A stretch of DNA of 57,920 bases from Proteromonas lacertae (taxonomy: Eukaryota; Sar; Bigyra; Opalinata; Proteromonadidae), in NCBI GenBank assembly GCA_002245135.1, contig NGBS01000337.1:1-57920 (forward strand). Reading direction: 5' to 3'. Below the pieces are notes generated by a model. The model was not told the DNA's origin. It did no database searches and worked only from the letters and a program-made list of their open reading frames with translations. Below are positions 32,600-43,569 of the stretch, piece after piece. The first letter of the stretch is position 1; each line of letters opens with the position of its first letter. The position numbers were made by a program, and so were the translations under genes.

Positions 32600-34221
32600 C
32601 AAAATTAAAACGTCATGTAACAATCGATAAGCCTATGGAGCAAACTAATTTATTAAAGTTACAAGTAGATCAAAGTGGTAATGGACATATCAATCAATAT
32701 ATAATAATAAAGAAATTAGTTGAATTATGTGAAGATCCATCAAAGAATCAATATGCAATAAAAATATTAAACAAATCAATTAAAACAGGTAGTATAAGTC
32801 CATTGAGTGATATTAGGGCAATGGGAATTTCACTATAATATAAAAATGTGTGCTTGTTAAAGTAATAATTGAGACTTATTTATTGAACAGAAAAGAAATT
32901 ATAGTGTTTTAAAAAGGTTTTTAGAAGAGAAGATTTAACAAAGTAAAAGTTATACAAAGTTAAAGAATTAGCTTTTGAATATATGAAAGGATTAATAGAA
33001 GTTAATTAATTATAATTAATATCAAAATTTCAGTTAATAATACTCAAGTATTTAGTACATACAGTGATTAACAACTCGATGTGTCAATTCAAGTGTTTGA
33101 AGGTGAAGAATCTATGACAATATATAATAACTAATAATACTTTGAATGTAAGTGTTGTAAAAGAGAGTATTGGTAAAGCTAATAAGATCACAATTACAAA
33201 TGATAAAGGTCTTCTTACACCTGAGAAATTTTAAAGAATGGTTGTAAAAGCTAGATATTCAAAGCTAAATCATGAGAGGTAAATTGAATATAAAAGAAGT
33301 AGCTTTATAATATATGAAAAGATTAGTAGAAGTATATCAATTACAATTCAATAGAGATAACTTCGTTGTAGGTATAAGAAATGCTTTAGAAAGCAAATTA
33401 TCAAAATTCATGATAATAAAACGAGAAGTAGATGATTCTAAATTCTTAACTTATCCAATGGCTAGTAGTTTAATAAATGTAAGTAAATTATGTTCAAGAA
33501 GGTGATAATTTAACAATAATAGAAGCTATGGAAATGTAAAATATGTTGACTTCCTCGAATAGATACAAGATTGCCAAAATTTAGTTGAATGATTTGTTTT
33601 TTAAGAAAAATGTTCAATTATCAGTTAGTTATAAATAAATATGTCTTAATGACTTAGTTAAATTGTTTTTATGGGATAAACGATTGAAATAGAGCTTAAG
33701 ATAGTTATTCAGATAGTAAATAAGTCAAACAGTTTAAAAAATAATAGTATTTATTAATTAATTAACAAAAATAAGCCCTAGCTTCCTATAGGAGGCAGGT
33801 GCTCAAATTTTATAAAATATAAAAAATTATTCAAGCCGAGCTTGTGTTATCACACATTATATTTTGAGCATTCTCATCTAATAGTAAGATATTTAATAAA
33901 AAAACTGGAGATCCTGTGTACAGTTATTATGTACAATAGGTTGGGATCAAAAATGCTCCAATCATTAAAAGATCGTAAAATTAGACCAAAAAAAAGTTGT
34001 GCTATCCCTACCATCTTCTCAGAATCTCTTAATTAAGCAATTATAGTCAAGTAATATAAAATATTAGAGTCAAACTCTAACTAGATTAGGCGAGTTCAAA
34101 TTTTGAACACTCGTTTAAACCCAAACTTCCCATTAAAACTGCATAAATCAATTTTGATGTTGAGAAAATTTAAAAAATAATATCAAATTCCTTTATTTTT
34201 ACACCCATATTTTTGTATAAT
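32600..34221. other. AT-rich interior of the 3 kb unit
   Basis: A frame at 32635-32838 (MEQTNLLKLQVDQSGNGHIN...) and one at 33314-33505 (MKRLVEVYQLQFNRDNFVVG...) are the only coding-like pieces. The 33309-33351 segment partly repeats 32976-33015 (ATATATGAAARGATTARTAGAAGT). I recognise no function. The last 360 bases hold the diverged transposon-like repeat. Confidence 0.4.
33770..34132. repeat. Diverged copy of the 16370-type repeat
   Basis: It shares CAAGCCGAGCTTGTG, AAACTGGAGATCCTGTGTAC, TTATTATGTACAATAG and the terminal CGAGTTCAAATTTTGAAC followed by CCCAAACTTCCCAT with 19339-19822. It is older than the two copies in the inverted duplication. Confidence 0.5.
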
Positions 34222-34432
34222 TTTTCATGTGCCATTGAGGACGCTGAAGGATTATGAAGCTGATACTTTGTGTATGAAATTCTCCTATAATTTCATATTA
34301 ATGTTTAGGTTTAATAGTATATCTAAAATAATATCTTATTCATTTATATAATAAAAAATAATTAAATAAATAAGATTCATATTCTAAATATAAAGAATAA
34401 CTAGATGATCATGTATATATAATGAATAATTG

Positions 34433-35407
34433 ATGGGAAAAGAGAATTTATTTCTTTGTGTATATATAATGATTATATTATATTATATAACTTTTTATAA
34501 TATAAAGATTAAAGATGAATACATTCTTAATATGTTATTAGATATACATAAAAGAAATAAAACAATTGTGTATGTGATTAATCCTACAGCAGGGTTAGCT
34601 AATACATTAAGAGGAATGATAAGTACAATTTTCTTATCATATTTATATAACACAAATTACTATTTAAAAGGATGGAATTCAATCATATACTACTTTAAAT
34701 ATCCAACGAAATTGATATACAAAAATGATTTAAGTAACAATTATTATCTTGTGTACAAAAGATTTAATAAATCTATTTTAAGTGTATTAACTTCTAATAA
34801 TGTAAAAGTCATGATAACTGATATTCACGGTTATATAAACATACTATTGAATAATTGTCATGACAATGATAAAGTACAGTTATTTGCAAAGAAATATAGG
34901 ATTCATAGTATAAACAGAGAAATTATAAACAGTATATTATACAAAGAAATCTTTGTTCCTTCATATAACATATTTAGATATGTAAATTTGTTTTTAAAGT
35001 TAAAAAGTAATAACTTTGTGTTGGGCATTCATATCCGATCTGAGAGATATAAAATCAATTATTATAATAAAAAAGATATAATGAAAATATTAAATCAGTT
35101 TTATAAGTTATCTACAACAATTATAAAAAAATATAATATAACTAAAATATTTGCTATATCTGATAATTATATAATACTTAATGAATTGAAACTACACTAT
35201 ATTAATAGAATAATAAATATATCATTTAATGGTGATATAATACATTCTCGATATGCTTTGTACAGTAAAAATATAAACAATAATGCTGTAAGAATTGTAT
35301 CAGAGTTTATTATTCTTTCTCATTGTGATGTTATCGTTGGAACTCAAGGAAGCTCATTTTCATTTGAATCATGTAATAGATTATTAACTAAATGTTATTT
35401 TCCTTAA
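34433..35407 (+). CDS. Fucosyltransferase-like type II membrane protein, 324 aa
   Basis: I chose the ATG at 34433 (MGKENLFLCVYIMIILYYIT). Residues 5-24 form the membrane anchor. NPTAGLANTLRGMISTIFLS near residue 50 resembles the GLGNRLR-type N-terminal loop, FVLGIHIRSERY near 200 the GVHIRxxR donor-binding segment, and VIVGTQGSSFSFESCN near the end the SSF/S motif of GT-B fucosyltransferases (the broad GT11/23/37/65/68 group). The order of these motifs is right. The exact family cannot be fixed by eye, and the acceptor is unknown. The frame is intact with a TAA stop. It would act in the secretory pathway. Confidence 0.55.
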   Translation: MGKENLFLCVYIMIILYYITFYNIKIKDEYILNMLLDIHKRNKTIVYVINPTAGLANTLRGMISTIFLSYLYNTNYYLKGWNSIIYYFKYPTKLIYKNDLSNNYYLVYKRFNKSILSVLTSNNVKVMITDIHGYINILLNNCHDNDKVQLFAKKYRIHSINREIINSILYKEIFVPSYNIFRYVNLFLKLKSNNFVLGIHIRSERYKINYYNKKDIMKILNQFYKLSTTIIKKYNITKIFAISDNYIILNELKLHYINRIINISFNGDIIHSRYALYSKNINNNAVRIVSEFIILSHCDVIVGTQGSSFSFESCNRLLTKCYFP

Positions 35408-36802
35408 TAAAATAGTAATTTGATTTTAGAATAAATCACTTACAAATCTATATGGCAAAAAAGAAGTTAAAACCTGGAGTTTCTAACCAACTGACAAAAG
35501 AAAGCAAAGTTTACTGAAGCACACATATTTATATTTTTTTGATATAAACAGTTTCACGTCAGAATTTCGATTTAGTAAAAAATATAGAATATTGTATATA
35601 CAGTCAAAACCGTGTAATATGATTTTTGGGGATGCTAATCTCAACATGCATATACAAATGTAATATAAATTTACCATGTATTTTTATGTAATATACTTGC
35701 AGCTTTTAATAAAAATATAGATAATTACGTTTTTCTCTTAATTTGTCAGTATAAGGTTGTGATAAAATGTATATAGAAACTTTAAATTAGTATAAATGTG
35801 TTGAGAGCAGCTACAGAGTCATTACTTGTATTATTATATATTATCATTCTACAGATGTTTTTGTGATTCGTACTTCCATCAAAAATGTTTAATCCAACAG
35901 AATATAGTAATATATACACATTAATCACAAAAAACATGTGAATAGTTATAGGAGATAATTCAGAATTTATGAATTTCAATTTTTTATCACTAATGCAAGT
36001 TTAATGAGTAAAATATTGAATAAAAGACTGTCATTAGTTATAAAAAAGAATATGAAATTGAGCTTGGCTTGATTAATTTGAACTGCCATTAAAATTAAAA
36101 GCAGAATTAATAAATAAACTCATCATGCGTAAGATTACTAGAAAGCAAATAAACTCATCATATAATTGGAGTGGAAGCTTTTAGATTGGTATAGAAAAGC
36201 TATAGAATTAATACCTGTTACTCATATTACAATAACTGAATCTATATTACAAATTAAATGCAATGAATTAAGCAATAAAAAGAAAGAAAGGTATTAACAA
36301 TTTACTTACTTTAGTAAAAGGTTATGAAGATGAAGAAAAAAGGTACTCATTATCATCTTTTCTAAACGCTTTACTCAACAAATTATAAACTATAATTATA
36401 TATTGAGTATTAATGTGATTTGTGTAATGTTTGATTAATAATAACATATTACACATAATTATATTACTATAAAAATTATAACTTTCGAATTAGAGAATAG
36501 TTCTTCAATCAAAATATAATCATTTAGCAGCATATACACCATATATACATTCATAGATTCATAAAAAGAAGTATATTATCAATTAATAAAAATCTTACAG
36601 ATAGAAATGGTAAAAGTAGAGTATGTGATTTGGTCAGTGGGATATATGCTATATGAAATGTTTTGTAAGAAATTACAATTTAATGAAGATAATAATATCA
36701 CTAAGTCAATGTAGATGAATAGATATCATGATAATTAATTCAAGGTGTATTTGATTTTGTGAAGAGGGGTTGTTTTATTTGTTTAGAATATTAAAATATG
36801 TT
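35408..36802. other. Long non-coding AT-rich stretch
   Basis: Short frames on both strands (for example 35483-35677 and 35782-35979 on the minus strand) lack conserved features. At 36170-36300 a fragment reads WYRKAIELIPVTHITITESI in one frame, perhaps a gene relic. Nothing else is recognisable. Confidence 0.4.
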
Positions 36803-37468
36803 AATTGTTGTGCGCCGTTTGTCAGAGTTAGCCGTATGTTTACCAATCACTTTCAAAACAAACTAAATACACAATTACACTTCTTTTAATGAAATTTTGT
36901 TACTTTTATATTAACATTTTGTATATGATAGACATGTCACGATATGACTTAATTAGCCTATGTAACAAATTATTTTACATAATCTATTAATACATATTAA
37001 GTACATGAATAATATAAAATATTATCTTACAACTCACTTCTGTTGTTGATATAAATAAAAAAATGTAACTAATAACTTGAATTTTCTTACCCCCTTATTT
37101 GTACGAAAATCAATATTTTGATATAAACACTTGTTTTATATGCACATGTTTTTCATCTAAATCTATAATTTTAGTTACAAAGTTAATATCTACAATATTA
37201 ACAGAAATACAATCTTTAATCGACATGAATCTCAAAGCTACAACAAATTAATGTATTTCATATTTCAATACCTTCTATAAAAATCATTCATTTCAGTGTG
37301 TAGCCAATTACAATATATTTTTACACTTAGCTTCTTTTGTATAATTTACAAAATTATAATTTATGGGTTGTTTTTGTTTTATGTAATAGTATCAATGATT
37401 ATGAAATGATACACATAAGTCACAGAAGAAAATTGAGAAGTGAAAATGTCTCCTAGACAAACGGCGTA
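36803..37468. mobile_element. Hairpin-transposon relative, first of two abutting units
   Basis: It starts TTGTTGTGCGCCGTTTGTCA, as in the foldback MITEs, and has the AAACAAACTAAAT and TTACTTTTATA blocks of that family. A matching inverted end (GTCTCCTAGACAAACGGCG) occurs at about 37448-37466. The interior is AT-rich and non-coding. The two ends are diverged from each other, so the unit boundary is tentative. Confidence 0.45.
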
Positions 37469-37512
37469 TTTCTAAATCTTCTCACGCCGTTTGTCTAGGA
37501 GACACTTTTGAT
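37448..37512. repeat. Head-to-head transposon ends forming a hairpin
   Basis: AAAATGTCTCCTAGACAAAC followed by GGCG, and its reverse CGCCGTTTGTCTAGGAGACA, flank a loop of about 18 bases. The sequence is the family's GCGCCGTTTGTC end in two opposed copies, as if two elements lay end to end or a deletion had left only the ends. Confidence 0.6.
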
Positions 37513-37710
37513 TTCTCATATTTCATATATGAGATAATCATAATATATTATTAACAAATATAACAAAATTGAAATCAGAAAATAAGTTGAAACAACATTT
37601 AACTCAAATCTTTTTCCAAAATTGGTTTTTATGTTATGTGGATGTGTGTACCTAACAAACACATTGTAATTATATAAAGATACTTTTTAGAATTTTTAAA
37701 GAAAATGAAA

Positions 37711-38152
37711 TTATTTAAATCTATAAATGTAAAACAATTTCGCTTTTTCTTCGTCATTTAAACTATCTATACCTTCAATTAAATCATCAATGAAGTATTT
37801 TATATTAAAACTTTCTATATTTTGAATCTTTGTTATTTCCAAATTATACAATCTTGCACCAAGAAAGAATAAACAGTAATATCCACAAGTTACAGCATCT
37901 GTTTGATGAACTTTTGTATCTACTATTTCATATGATTCTAATTCACGATTGCAAGAATGAAAATTGTTAAATATTCTTTATAACTATAGTTCTTGATTCT
38001 TTGTTCATATAAATTGCTTAACTGTCATATATTCTAAACATCATATAGTCATTAGGAACATAATCTACTTCCCATAAACTCCAATGACTTTGATTTGGAT
38101 CACATACTGGAAAATAATAAATTCCTTTTTCACTTATCTTTTTATAAATCTT
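37711..38152 (-). pseudogene. Adenain-like cysteine protease fragment (Polinton maturation protease)
   Basis: On the minus strand, about 38140-38000 encodes KGIYYFPVCDPNQSHWSLWE, with the His-Trp of the catalytic His. After a frameshift near 38010, NFHSCNRELESYEIVDTKVH leads to DAVTCGYYCLFFLGARLYN, the nucleophile Cys block of adenovirus-type and Ulp1-like proteases (TCGYYCLYFL). The frame ends in TAA at 37711. Such proteases mature Polinton and virophage capsids. Elements A, B and C show no protease gene in this window, so this is the only trace of one. The N-terminal part is replaced by HYDIN sequence. Confidence 0.6.
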
Positions 38153-39720
38153 TCAACAAAATCTCTTTCGATTGTTCTGTTTGTGAATTGATCACCAAAA
38201 TCAATTACATCTACTGGATCTTCTCAAAATATTGTTGTTATTATACATTTAGTTGTAACTGGAAGAATTGCGCTATCTCCTTCAGTTGCTGCTATGTATA
38301 TTGTATCTTTATAAGCTAATACATCTTCTAACATGCAACTAACTACTATCTTTTGAGATTCTTTACTTTGTAATATACCATCAACTATATCAGTATTAAA
38401 ATAAAATCCTCGTTCAAAATCTAATTTATAAAAAGCTGGAATTGAAGTTGGATTAGTTATTGTAAATTCTTTTGTATGAGTATCTAAACAAGTTATATCA
38501 CCAAATTTTATATGATTTAAATTTGACTTTATCACTGGTCCAACTCCATTTGCTTCTAATACTAATACCAATGGAGGTTATTGACTGCCAATTATTTGAA
38601 TATATAATGGAATTCTCATATCACCTAATTTCTCAGGATTTAATTAAACTTTAATCATTTGAGTTGCCATTGGACAAATTACACCTTTAACTGGATCAGG
38701 GAAATAACTACCAATTGATTTACTTTTTTCATCTTGTTCTGTTTTCAAATTGAGCACTTAAATTGGATTTATTCTTTAATGTTAAAGCTCGATAATAAGT
38801 ATATCTTAAATAACAATCTCCATATTTCAAGGATTCTTCTAATAATTCTACTTCAGCTACTCGACATTCAGCACTTATTGGAATTGTTAATAAAGCTTCA
38901 CCTACACTTTCAATATCAATTGCTGAACAATAATCATATACTTTTATTGTTTGAGATATGAAATTGATTTTGATTTTCTCTTCTCCTTCTGGTAATACTG
39001 TTGCTACTGCTTGAATTATTTCGAATTCTTTGTTTAAGTAATTACCATCTTGAGGAACTCGTAAATTGAATATAAATGGAACAGAGGAAGTATTTCTTAA
39101 TATCAAATCAGTTGAGTTTAAAAACGCATAACTTATAATACCAAAATCTAGTTTATTCTTATTAAATAAGAATGTTGGACCAACTACATGTCCTTTTATT
39201 GCTAATACTACATTATTAGTTGCTCCTTTTAATGCAAATTCAAAATGATCACTAAATTCACCAAGAGTTGAACTTGTATAAGATACTTCGATTGTTACAC
39301 TTTCTTCTATATCTAATTCACCTTCTGGTGGAGTAAATATTACATTTGGTTTAACTGATCCTTCATTGGTAAGTGATACTTCAACCAATATCTAATGATA
39401 AATAAGCAGGATCCATTGATATTATTTGAGTACTTCAACTAATATCTAAATCTTGAGTTTGAGCTTTTTTTCTTCTAATTAATACATTTTTTCTCCTAAA
39501 GTCTAAATCAACACTATTCTGCTGTATATTTGATATATTATTTTTTCTACTCTATAATTGGGCCTAGTTAATCTTTGACTTCTTAAACCTCGATTTTCTA
39601 TTAAAATACTCTTTCAGCTTATCTGTTAGTAAATTTATTACCAAAATCAATTATATCTACTTTATCTTCATAGATTAATGATGCTTCTATACCTTTCACT
39701 GTACATGATAGTATTATACA
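38153..39720 (-). pseudogene. HYDIN: HYDIN-like ASH/MSP-domain gene fragment
   Basis: Several minus-strand frames give tandem immunoglobulin-like ASH repeats. 39388-38729 has VEVSLTNEGSVKPNVIFTPP, KLDFGIISYAFLNSTDLILR and GEALLTIPISAECRV. 38571-38224 has HIKFGDITCLDTHTKEFTIT and DTIYIAATEGDSAILPV. DFGDQFTNRT near 38195 and VDIIDFGNKFTNR near 39640 are further repeat starts. The F-G-D/x-V plus T/N-x-S pattern is typical of HYDIN, a very large protein of the central-pair apparatus of motile cilia and flagella. The parts are separated by stops and shifts, so this is a captured or decaying fragment. It points to a flagellated host. Confidence 0.65.
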
Positions 39721-40154
39721 GTTTATAAATAATATAAAGTAAGTAATTTGATAATAATAATAATAATAATAATATATATATAAATATATAGTACTTACAT
39801 TTTGATTTTCTGAAATAAAAAACTGTCAAGTTTGACAATCTTGATTTTTCTTTTTTGAAATATCTTCTTATCTTGATAGAATATTATAACATTCTTCTAA
39901 GTTTATGCTGAAATTCATTTTTTCTCTTTGACTGAATCATAAAAACATACAAACAAAAAAGTTGAAGAAAATGAAATTTTAAATTAAAAATGACGTCAGA
40001 AGGGGTATAATTCTTTATTCCTGTGTAACTGACACTTCTCATCTAGACATTATATGTCAATAAAAAATAAAATATGGAATATACATAATTTTTAGAATAT
40101 ATTTTGATAGTCTTTATTCAATATTAATACAATTAATAGTTACTCACAGATGTA
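39721..40154. other. Non-coding AT-rich stretch
   Basis: It contains an (ATA/TAA)n microsatellite near 39750-39772. No gene is seen. Confidence 0.45.
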
Positions 40155-40313
40155 GGTTATATGACAAATTAGGCATAAAAGTAACAATTTTTCATCAAGA
40201 CAAGTAAGAATATGCATTTAGTTTGTTTTGAAAGTGTCTGGTAGACAAAAGGCCAACTCTGACAAACGGCTCACAACACATAGGATCAAACAGGAATTTA
40301 CCAAACAAGACAT

Positions 40314-41291
40314 ATGGAAATAATTGTTCTATTTTTTGTATATATTTATATTTCTATTTTCTTAATTACTTTTCGTTTCTATAATAATAATAATAATAAC
40401 TTTTTAAAATTATATTATATGTCAAAAAAGACATTATATCAGAACTATACAACAATAAAAAAATGTTTAAATAAAACATACATTATTGAATGCAATTTAA
40501 AATGCGATGATCTTGTATCTGACAGTGATATAAATGTAATGAATATATATGACAAAAGAACTACATTTTTCCCTTCTATTATTGCTCCATCTATATCGTT
40601 TGTTGAGATAATTGTTGGAATACCTTGTTCTCCTCAACAGTTGCAAGGTAGAATTGCTGTTCGAGAAACATATAAAAAGTGCAACATTATTAATCAATAT
40701 CATGTAAAATATATATTTGCTACTGGTTTGCCCAGATCATCTAATTATAATATTGAATACTTAAAAAGTGAATCTAACATTTTTAACGATTTAATCGTGT
40801 TTAATATGATTAATTCATATGAAAATCTAACATTTACGATGTTTTCTTTGTACAAATGGATAATTGAGAAACATTCAAATATAAAGTACTTTATCAGATG
40901 TAATCTTGACACACTATTTATTCCTATTAACATAAATACAATTTTAAGTAAAAACTATGACATAATAGGAGAGTTCTATAAATATAAGAATTTCAATTTT
41001 AGTTACCCTCAAGGATCATTTTATATATTCTCTATCAAAGCATTAAGCAAAATATTATCATCTTCAAAATATGTAAAATTAAATAGATTAGATGATGTTA
41101 TTTATGGAATTATAATTAAAAGTTTAAAAAATCTATCAGTATATGATTTATACAATTCTGGATTAATGTATTCTCAAAAGAAAACATTTTATAAGATTAA
41201 AAACATAAGAAATGCTTTTGCAATACATCCATTAAACCCTAAGGTAGTTTTAAGTTTGTATAATTTATTAAATAAAAATTCATATAAGTAG
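40314..41291 (+). CDS. GT31-like beta-1,3-galactosyltransferase family protein, 325 aa
   Basis: Residues 2-20 are the membrane anchor (EIIVLFFVYIYISIFLITF). RIAVRETY at 113-120 corresponds to the R-x-A-I-R-x-T-W block of GT31. DLIVFNMINSYENLTFTMFS at 159-178 matches the D-x-x-D-S-Y-x-N-L-T-x-K block. YFIRCNLDTLFIP near 192-204 occupies the place of the DDD/EDD metal site but reads NLD. SYPQGSFYIFSIKAL near 230 and RLDDVIYGI near 258 match the later YP-x-x-x-G-x-G-Y and E-D-V-x-x-G blocks. The altered metal site leaves activity open. The stop is TAG. It starts only 35 bases after the right transposon end. Confidence 0.65.
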   Translation: MEIIVLFFVYIYISIFLITFRFYNNNNNNFLKLYYMSKKTLYQNYTTIKKCLNKTYIIECNLKCDDLVSDSDINVMNIYDKRTTFFPSIIAPSISFVEIIVGIPCSPQQLQGRIAVRETYKKCNIINQYHVKYIFATGLPRSSNYNIEYLKSESNIFNDLIVFNMINSYENLTFTMFSLYKWIIEKHSNIKYFIRCNLDTLFIPININTILSKNYDIIGEFYKYKNFNFSYPQGSFYIFSIKALSKILSSSKYVKLNRLDDVIYGIIIKSLKNLSVYDLYNSGLMYSQKKTFYKIKNIRNAFAIHPLNPKVVLSLYNLLNKNSYK

Positions 41292-42061
41292 TGTCTATAT
41301 GTTGAACAATCACTAACAATTATTTTGTTTATTTCTTCTTGATTTATTCTGCTTGACTTATATGAAGTTTTAATTTTTGCTCTGAGATTATATTGAAAGA
41401 TGAAGTCTTTATTGAAAGAATTGAGAAACGTAAAACAGTTTTTTGGGTATAACTTCATAGAATATTCAATATATTACATGCAATTCATCATTTTGAGTAT
41501 TACATTTTGTTAAACAATTATCATCATATCTTATATGTATACCTTTGATAAAAAGTAAAATAATTGTTTTTAACGTATAATAGTATTTATTTGATTTAAT
41601 TATTTTGTCAAATATGTCTAATTTAATTATTTAGTTTTTATCAACGCTACTTAAATTGAAGTATTTATTTAATTTATCTCCTATAACTAAGTAATAAAAA
41701 TAACCAAATACAGTGAAATTGTCTTTTACTTAAAAGCGATAATAAATACTTAATTATGTTTTAGGACATCGAAGAAGTAATTAACATACATTTTATAACA
41801 TATCATGTCAAATTATTCATAATCATGATAGAATCAAGTTATCACATCGCAATATTATATGTCCTTGTCTTTTTTAACTTTTCTAAAATTTGTATATACA
41901 ACTTTGTTAACTATGGTGTATATGCTTGAACATCATGTCTCCATCCCAATAACGTGCAGTCTTTTGTTGAATATCAGTATGATTAGGATAATTCCAATCA
42001 GGACGTCTCATATAAGGCATTACTTTATTCTGATTTTCTATATTTCCTCTATGTCCTCTAT
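41292..42061. other. AT-rich stretch with an unassigned minus-strand fragment
   Basis: Most of it holds nothing recognisable. On the minus strand about 42055-41900 reads GNIENQNKVMPYMRRPDWNY and ARYWDGDMMFKHIHH, which looks like protein but matches no family I know. It directly abuts the polymerase fragment and could be a piece of another viral gene in opposite orientation. Confidence 0.35.
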
Positions 42062-43069
42062 AATTTTCCTAAGGAACATTATGTCATCCATTATCAGAAT
42101 CTCAAATTTGCAGTTGATCATGGATATAGAGTAACAAAAGTATATAAAGTACTAACTTTCTTGGAAAGTAAACATATGTCTAAACATATTGATCAATTAA
42201 AGGATATGAGAGTTTATGCGAAGGAAATGCATCAAACATCTACTACTAATATTATGAAGAAATTACTTAATTCACTTTATGGAAAAACTTTAGAAAGAGT
42301 TGATAAGAGGAGAAGTATCAAATTAGTAGTGTCAGAAAATCAGGTAAGAAAAGCTATTAGAGATCCTTGGTTTGATAAGATAGATACTATTCATGGAGAT
42401 TTGAGATTAGTACATTATCATAAAAAGATGTTCAAAATTAATAAACCTATTCAGATAGGTATGACAATCCTTGCTCTTTCTAAGTTATTAATGCAGCAGT
42501 ATTGGTATGATGGAGTATTACATTACAATTCACCAGAAGATGTTAGACTCTTAATGACAGATACTGACAGTCTCCTCTTTTCTGTAAAGACTAAAGATAT
42601 ATATTGGAATTTCAATCATCTTCAAAAATATATAGATGGAAGTAATCTGAATATGCCTCCTTTCAGTAATTACTACAAATGAGATTCATTACCATGTAAA
42701 CCAGGAACATTAAGTAAACTCAAGTTTGAGGAACAGGATGGTAAGAAATTCTATGTTATCACTAAGTTTAGAGGATTGAAATCCAAATGTTACTATTATG
42801 AAAAGGAATGTGTTAATGATGGTACACTCAAATCCTCCAACAGATGTAAAGGATTGATAACAGCTATAACAAGTAAGATGATAGGAGATGATTATACTGA
42901 AATGGTTGATGGATATGTTTCTAAACAGAAGTTTGGTATTAATCATATTAGAAGTAGAAATCATCATATCTATACTGCTTATGAAGAAAAGATAGGACTT
43001 ACATATTTTGATGATAGAAGATACTTTGAAGATGATTATAAAATAGTTCCATATGGATACAATAATTAG
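42062..43069 (+). pseudogene. C-terminal half of a Polinton-type DNA polymerase B, one nonsense codon
   Basis: The frame starts abruptly at NFPKEHYVIHYQNLKFAVDH, which aligns with the polymerase at 1213 just after palm motif A. Motif B follows (LLNSLYGKTL, about 42262-42291) and motif C (MTDTDSLLFS, about 42553-42582). The C-terminal block KFEEQDGKKFYVITKFRGLK and the thumb end in a TAG at 43067-43069. One in-frame TGA lies at 42680-42682 and no other lesion is seen. The 5' half is missing and the upstream DNA is unrelated. It belongs to an element other than A. Confidence 0.8.
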
Positions 43070-43569
43070 ATATCCTCTAATATTATATACTGATTCTATA
43101 TTCTTATTTTTGTTTTAGTCTATTCTAGTCTATACTATAGTCTAGTCCTCCCCCGCCTGGGATTCCCCCCTCCGCCCCTGTGGATCATAATATTCTATCA
43201 GGGAGGATTTCTAATTTTTTAATAATTGTATGTTATAGGGTTAACAATTTTTCTTATATTCTGTCTTTTATAATGAGGATCCTTTATTTTTTCTATTTCC
43301 TCTTTCAAAGAGGATTTAAATGAGGTTAATCCTCCTCTAATCCTCTAAAAAAGAGGATTTCATGCATTTATATTATATTTCTTAACCTTAAATTTTGATA
43401 AATAGGTGAGTGATTTAATAATGAGATGTACTTATTCTTTTCACACATATACTATGCAAGATCGAAATACTTAATCTTTCGTGACTTTATTATATCTATA
43501 CACTGATCTTTCAAATAGTGTGGAATATCTTGCATACATCATTCTTTAGTTAATATAGGGATAATAAAA
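43070..43569. other. Non-coding stretch with C-rich tract and GAGGATT repeats
   Basis: 43147-43182 is a striking C-rich, GC-dense run (CCTCCCCCGCCTGGGATTCC...) in otherwise AT-rich DNA. Between 43200 and 43362, GAGGATT/AATCCTC occurs repeatedly in both orientations, including TAATCCTCCTCTAATCCTCT facing AGAGGATTT. It follows the polymerase stop directly, the usual place for a Polinton end, so it may be a terminal remnant. No matching inverted partner was found. Confidence 0.4.

Larger units (their letters stand above)
31271..34276. mobile_element. 3 kb unit with 55 bp inverted repeats carrying gene fragments
   Basis: TATCAGCTTCATAATCCTTC followed by AGCGTCCTCAATGGCGCATG at 31283-31322 recurs in reverse complement at 34226-34265 with one mismatch. 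A looser match (TCATATACAAAA / CTTTGTGTATGA) extends the repeats outward to about 31271 and 34276. Inside are a class II ribonucleotide reductase pseudogene, small AT-rich frames and a diverged transposon-like repeat. No transposase is visible. This looks like a non-autonomous transposon that has captured gene sequence. Confidence 0.6.
37485..40278. mobile_element. Composite unit with MITE-type ends carrying HYDIN and protease fragments
   Basis: The left end CGCCGTTTGTCTAGGAGACA (about 37485) faces the right end at 40155-40278, which has AAAGTAACAATTTTTCATCA, TTTAGTTTGTTTTGAAAGTG, CTGGTAGACAAAAGGCCAAC and CTCTGACAAACGGCTCACAA. Between them lie fragments of the host ciliary gene HYDIN and of a Polinton-type protease. 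This resembles gene capture by Mutator-like elements. Alternatively the whole 36803-40278 segment is one element. Confidence 0.45.
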
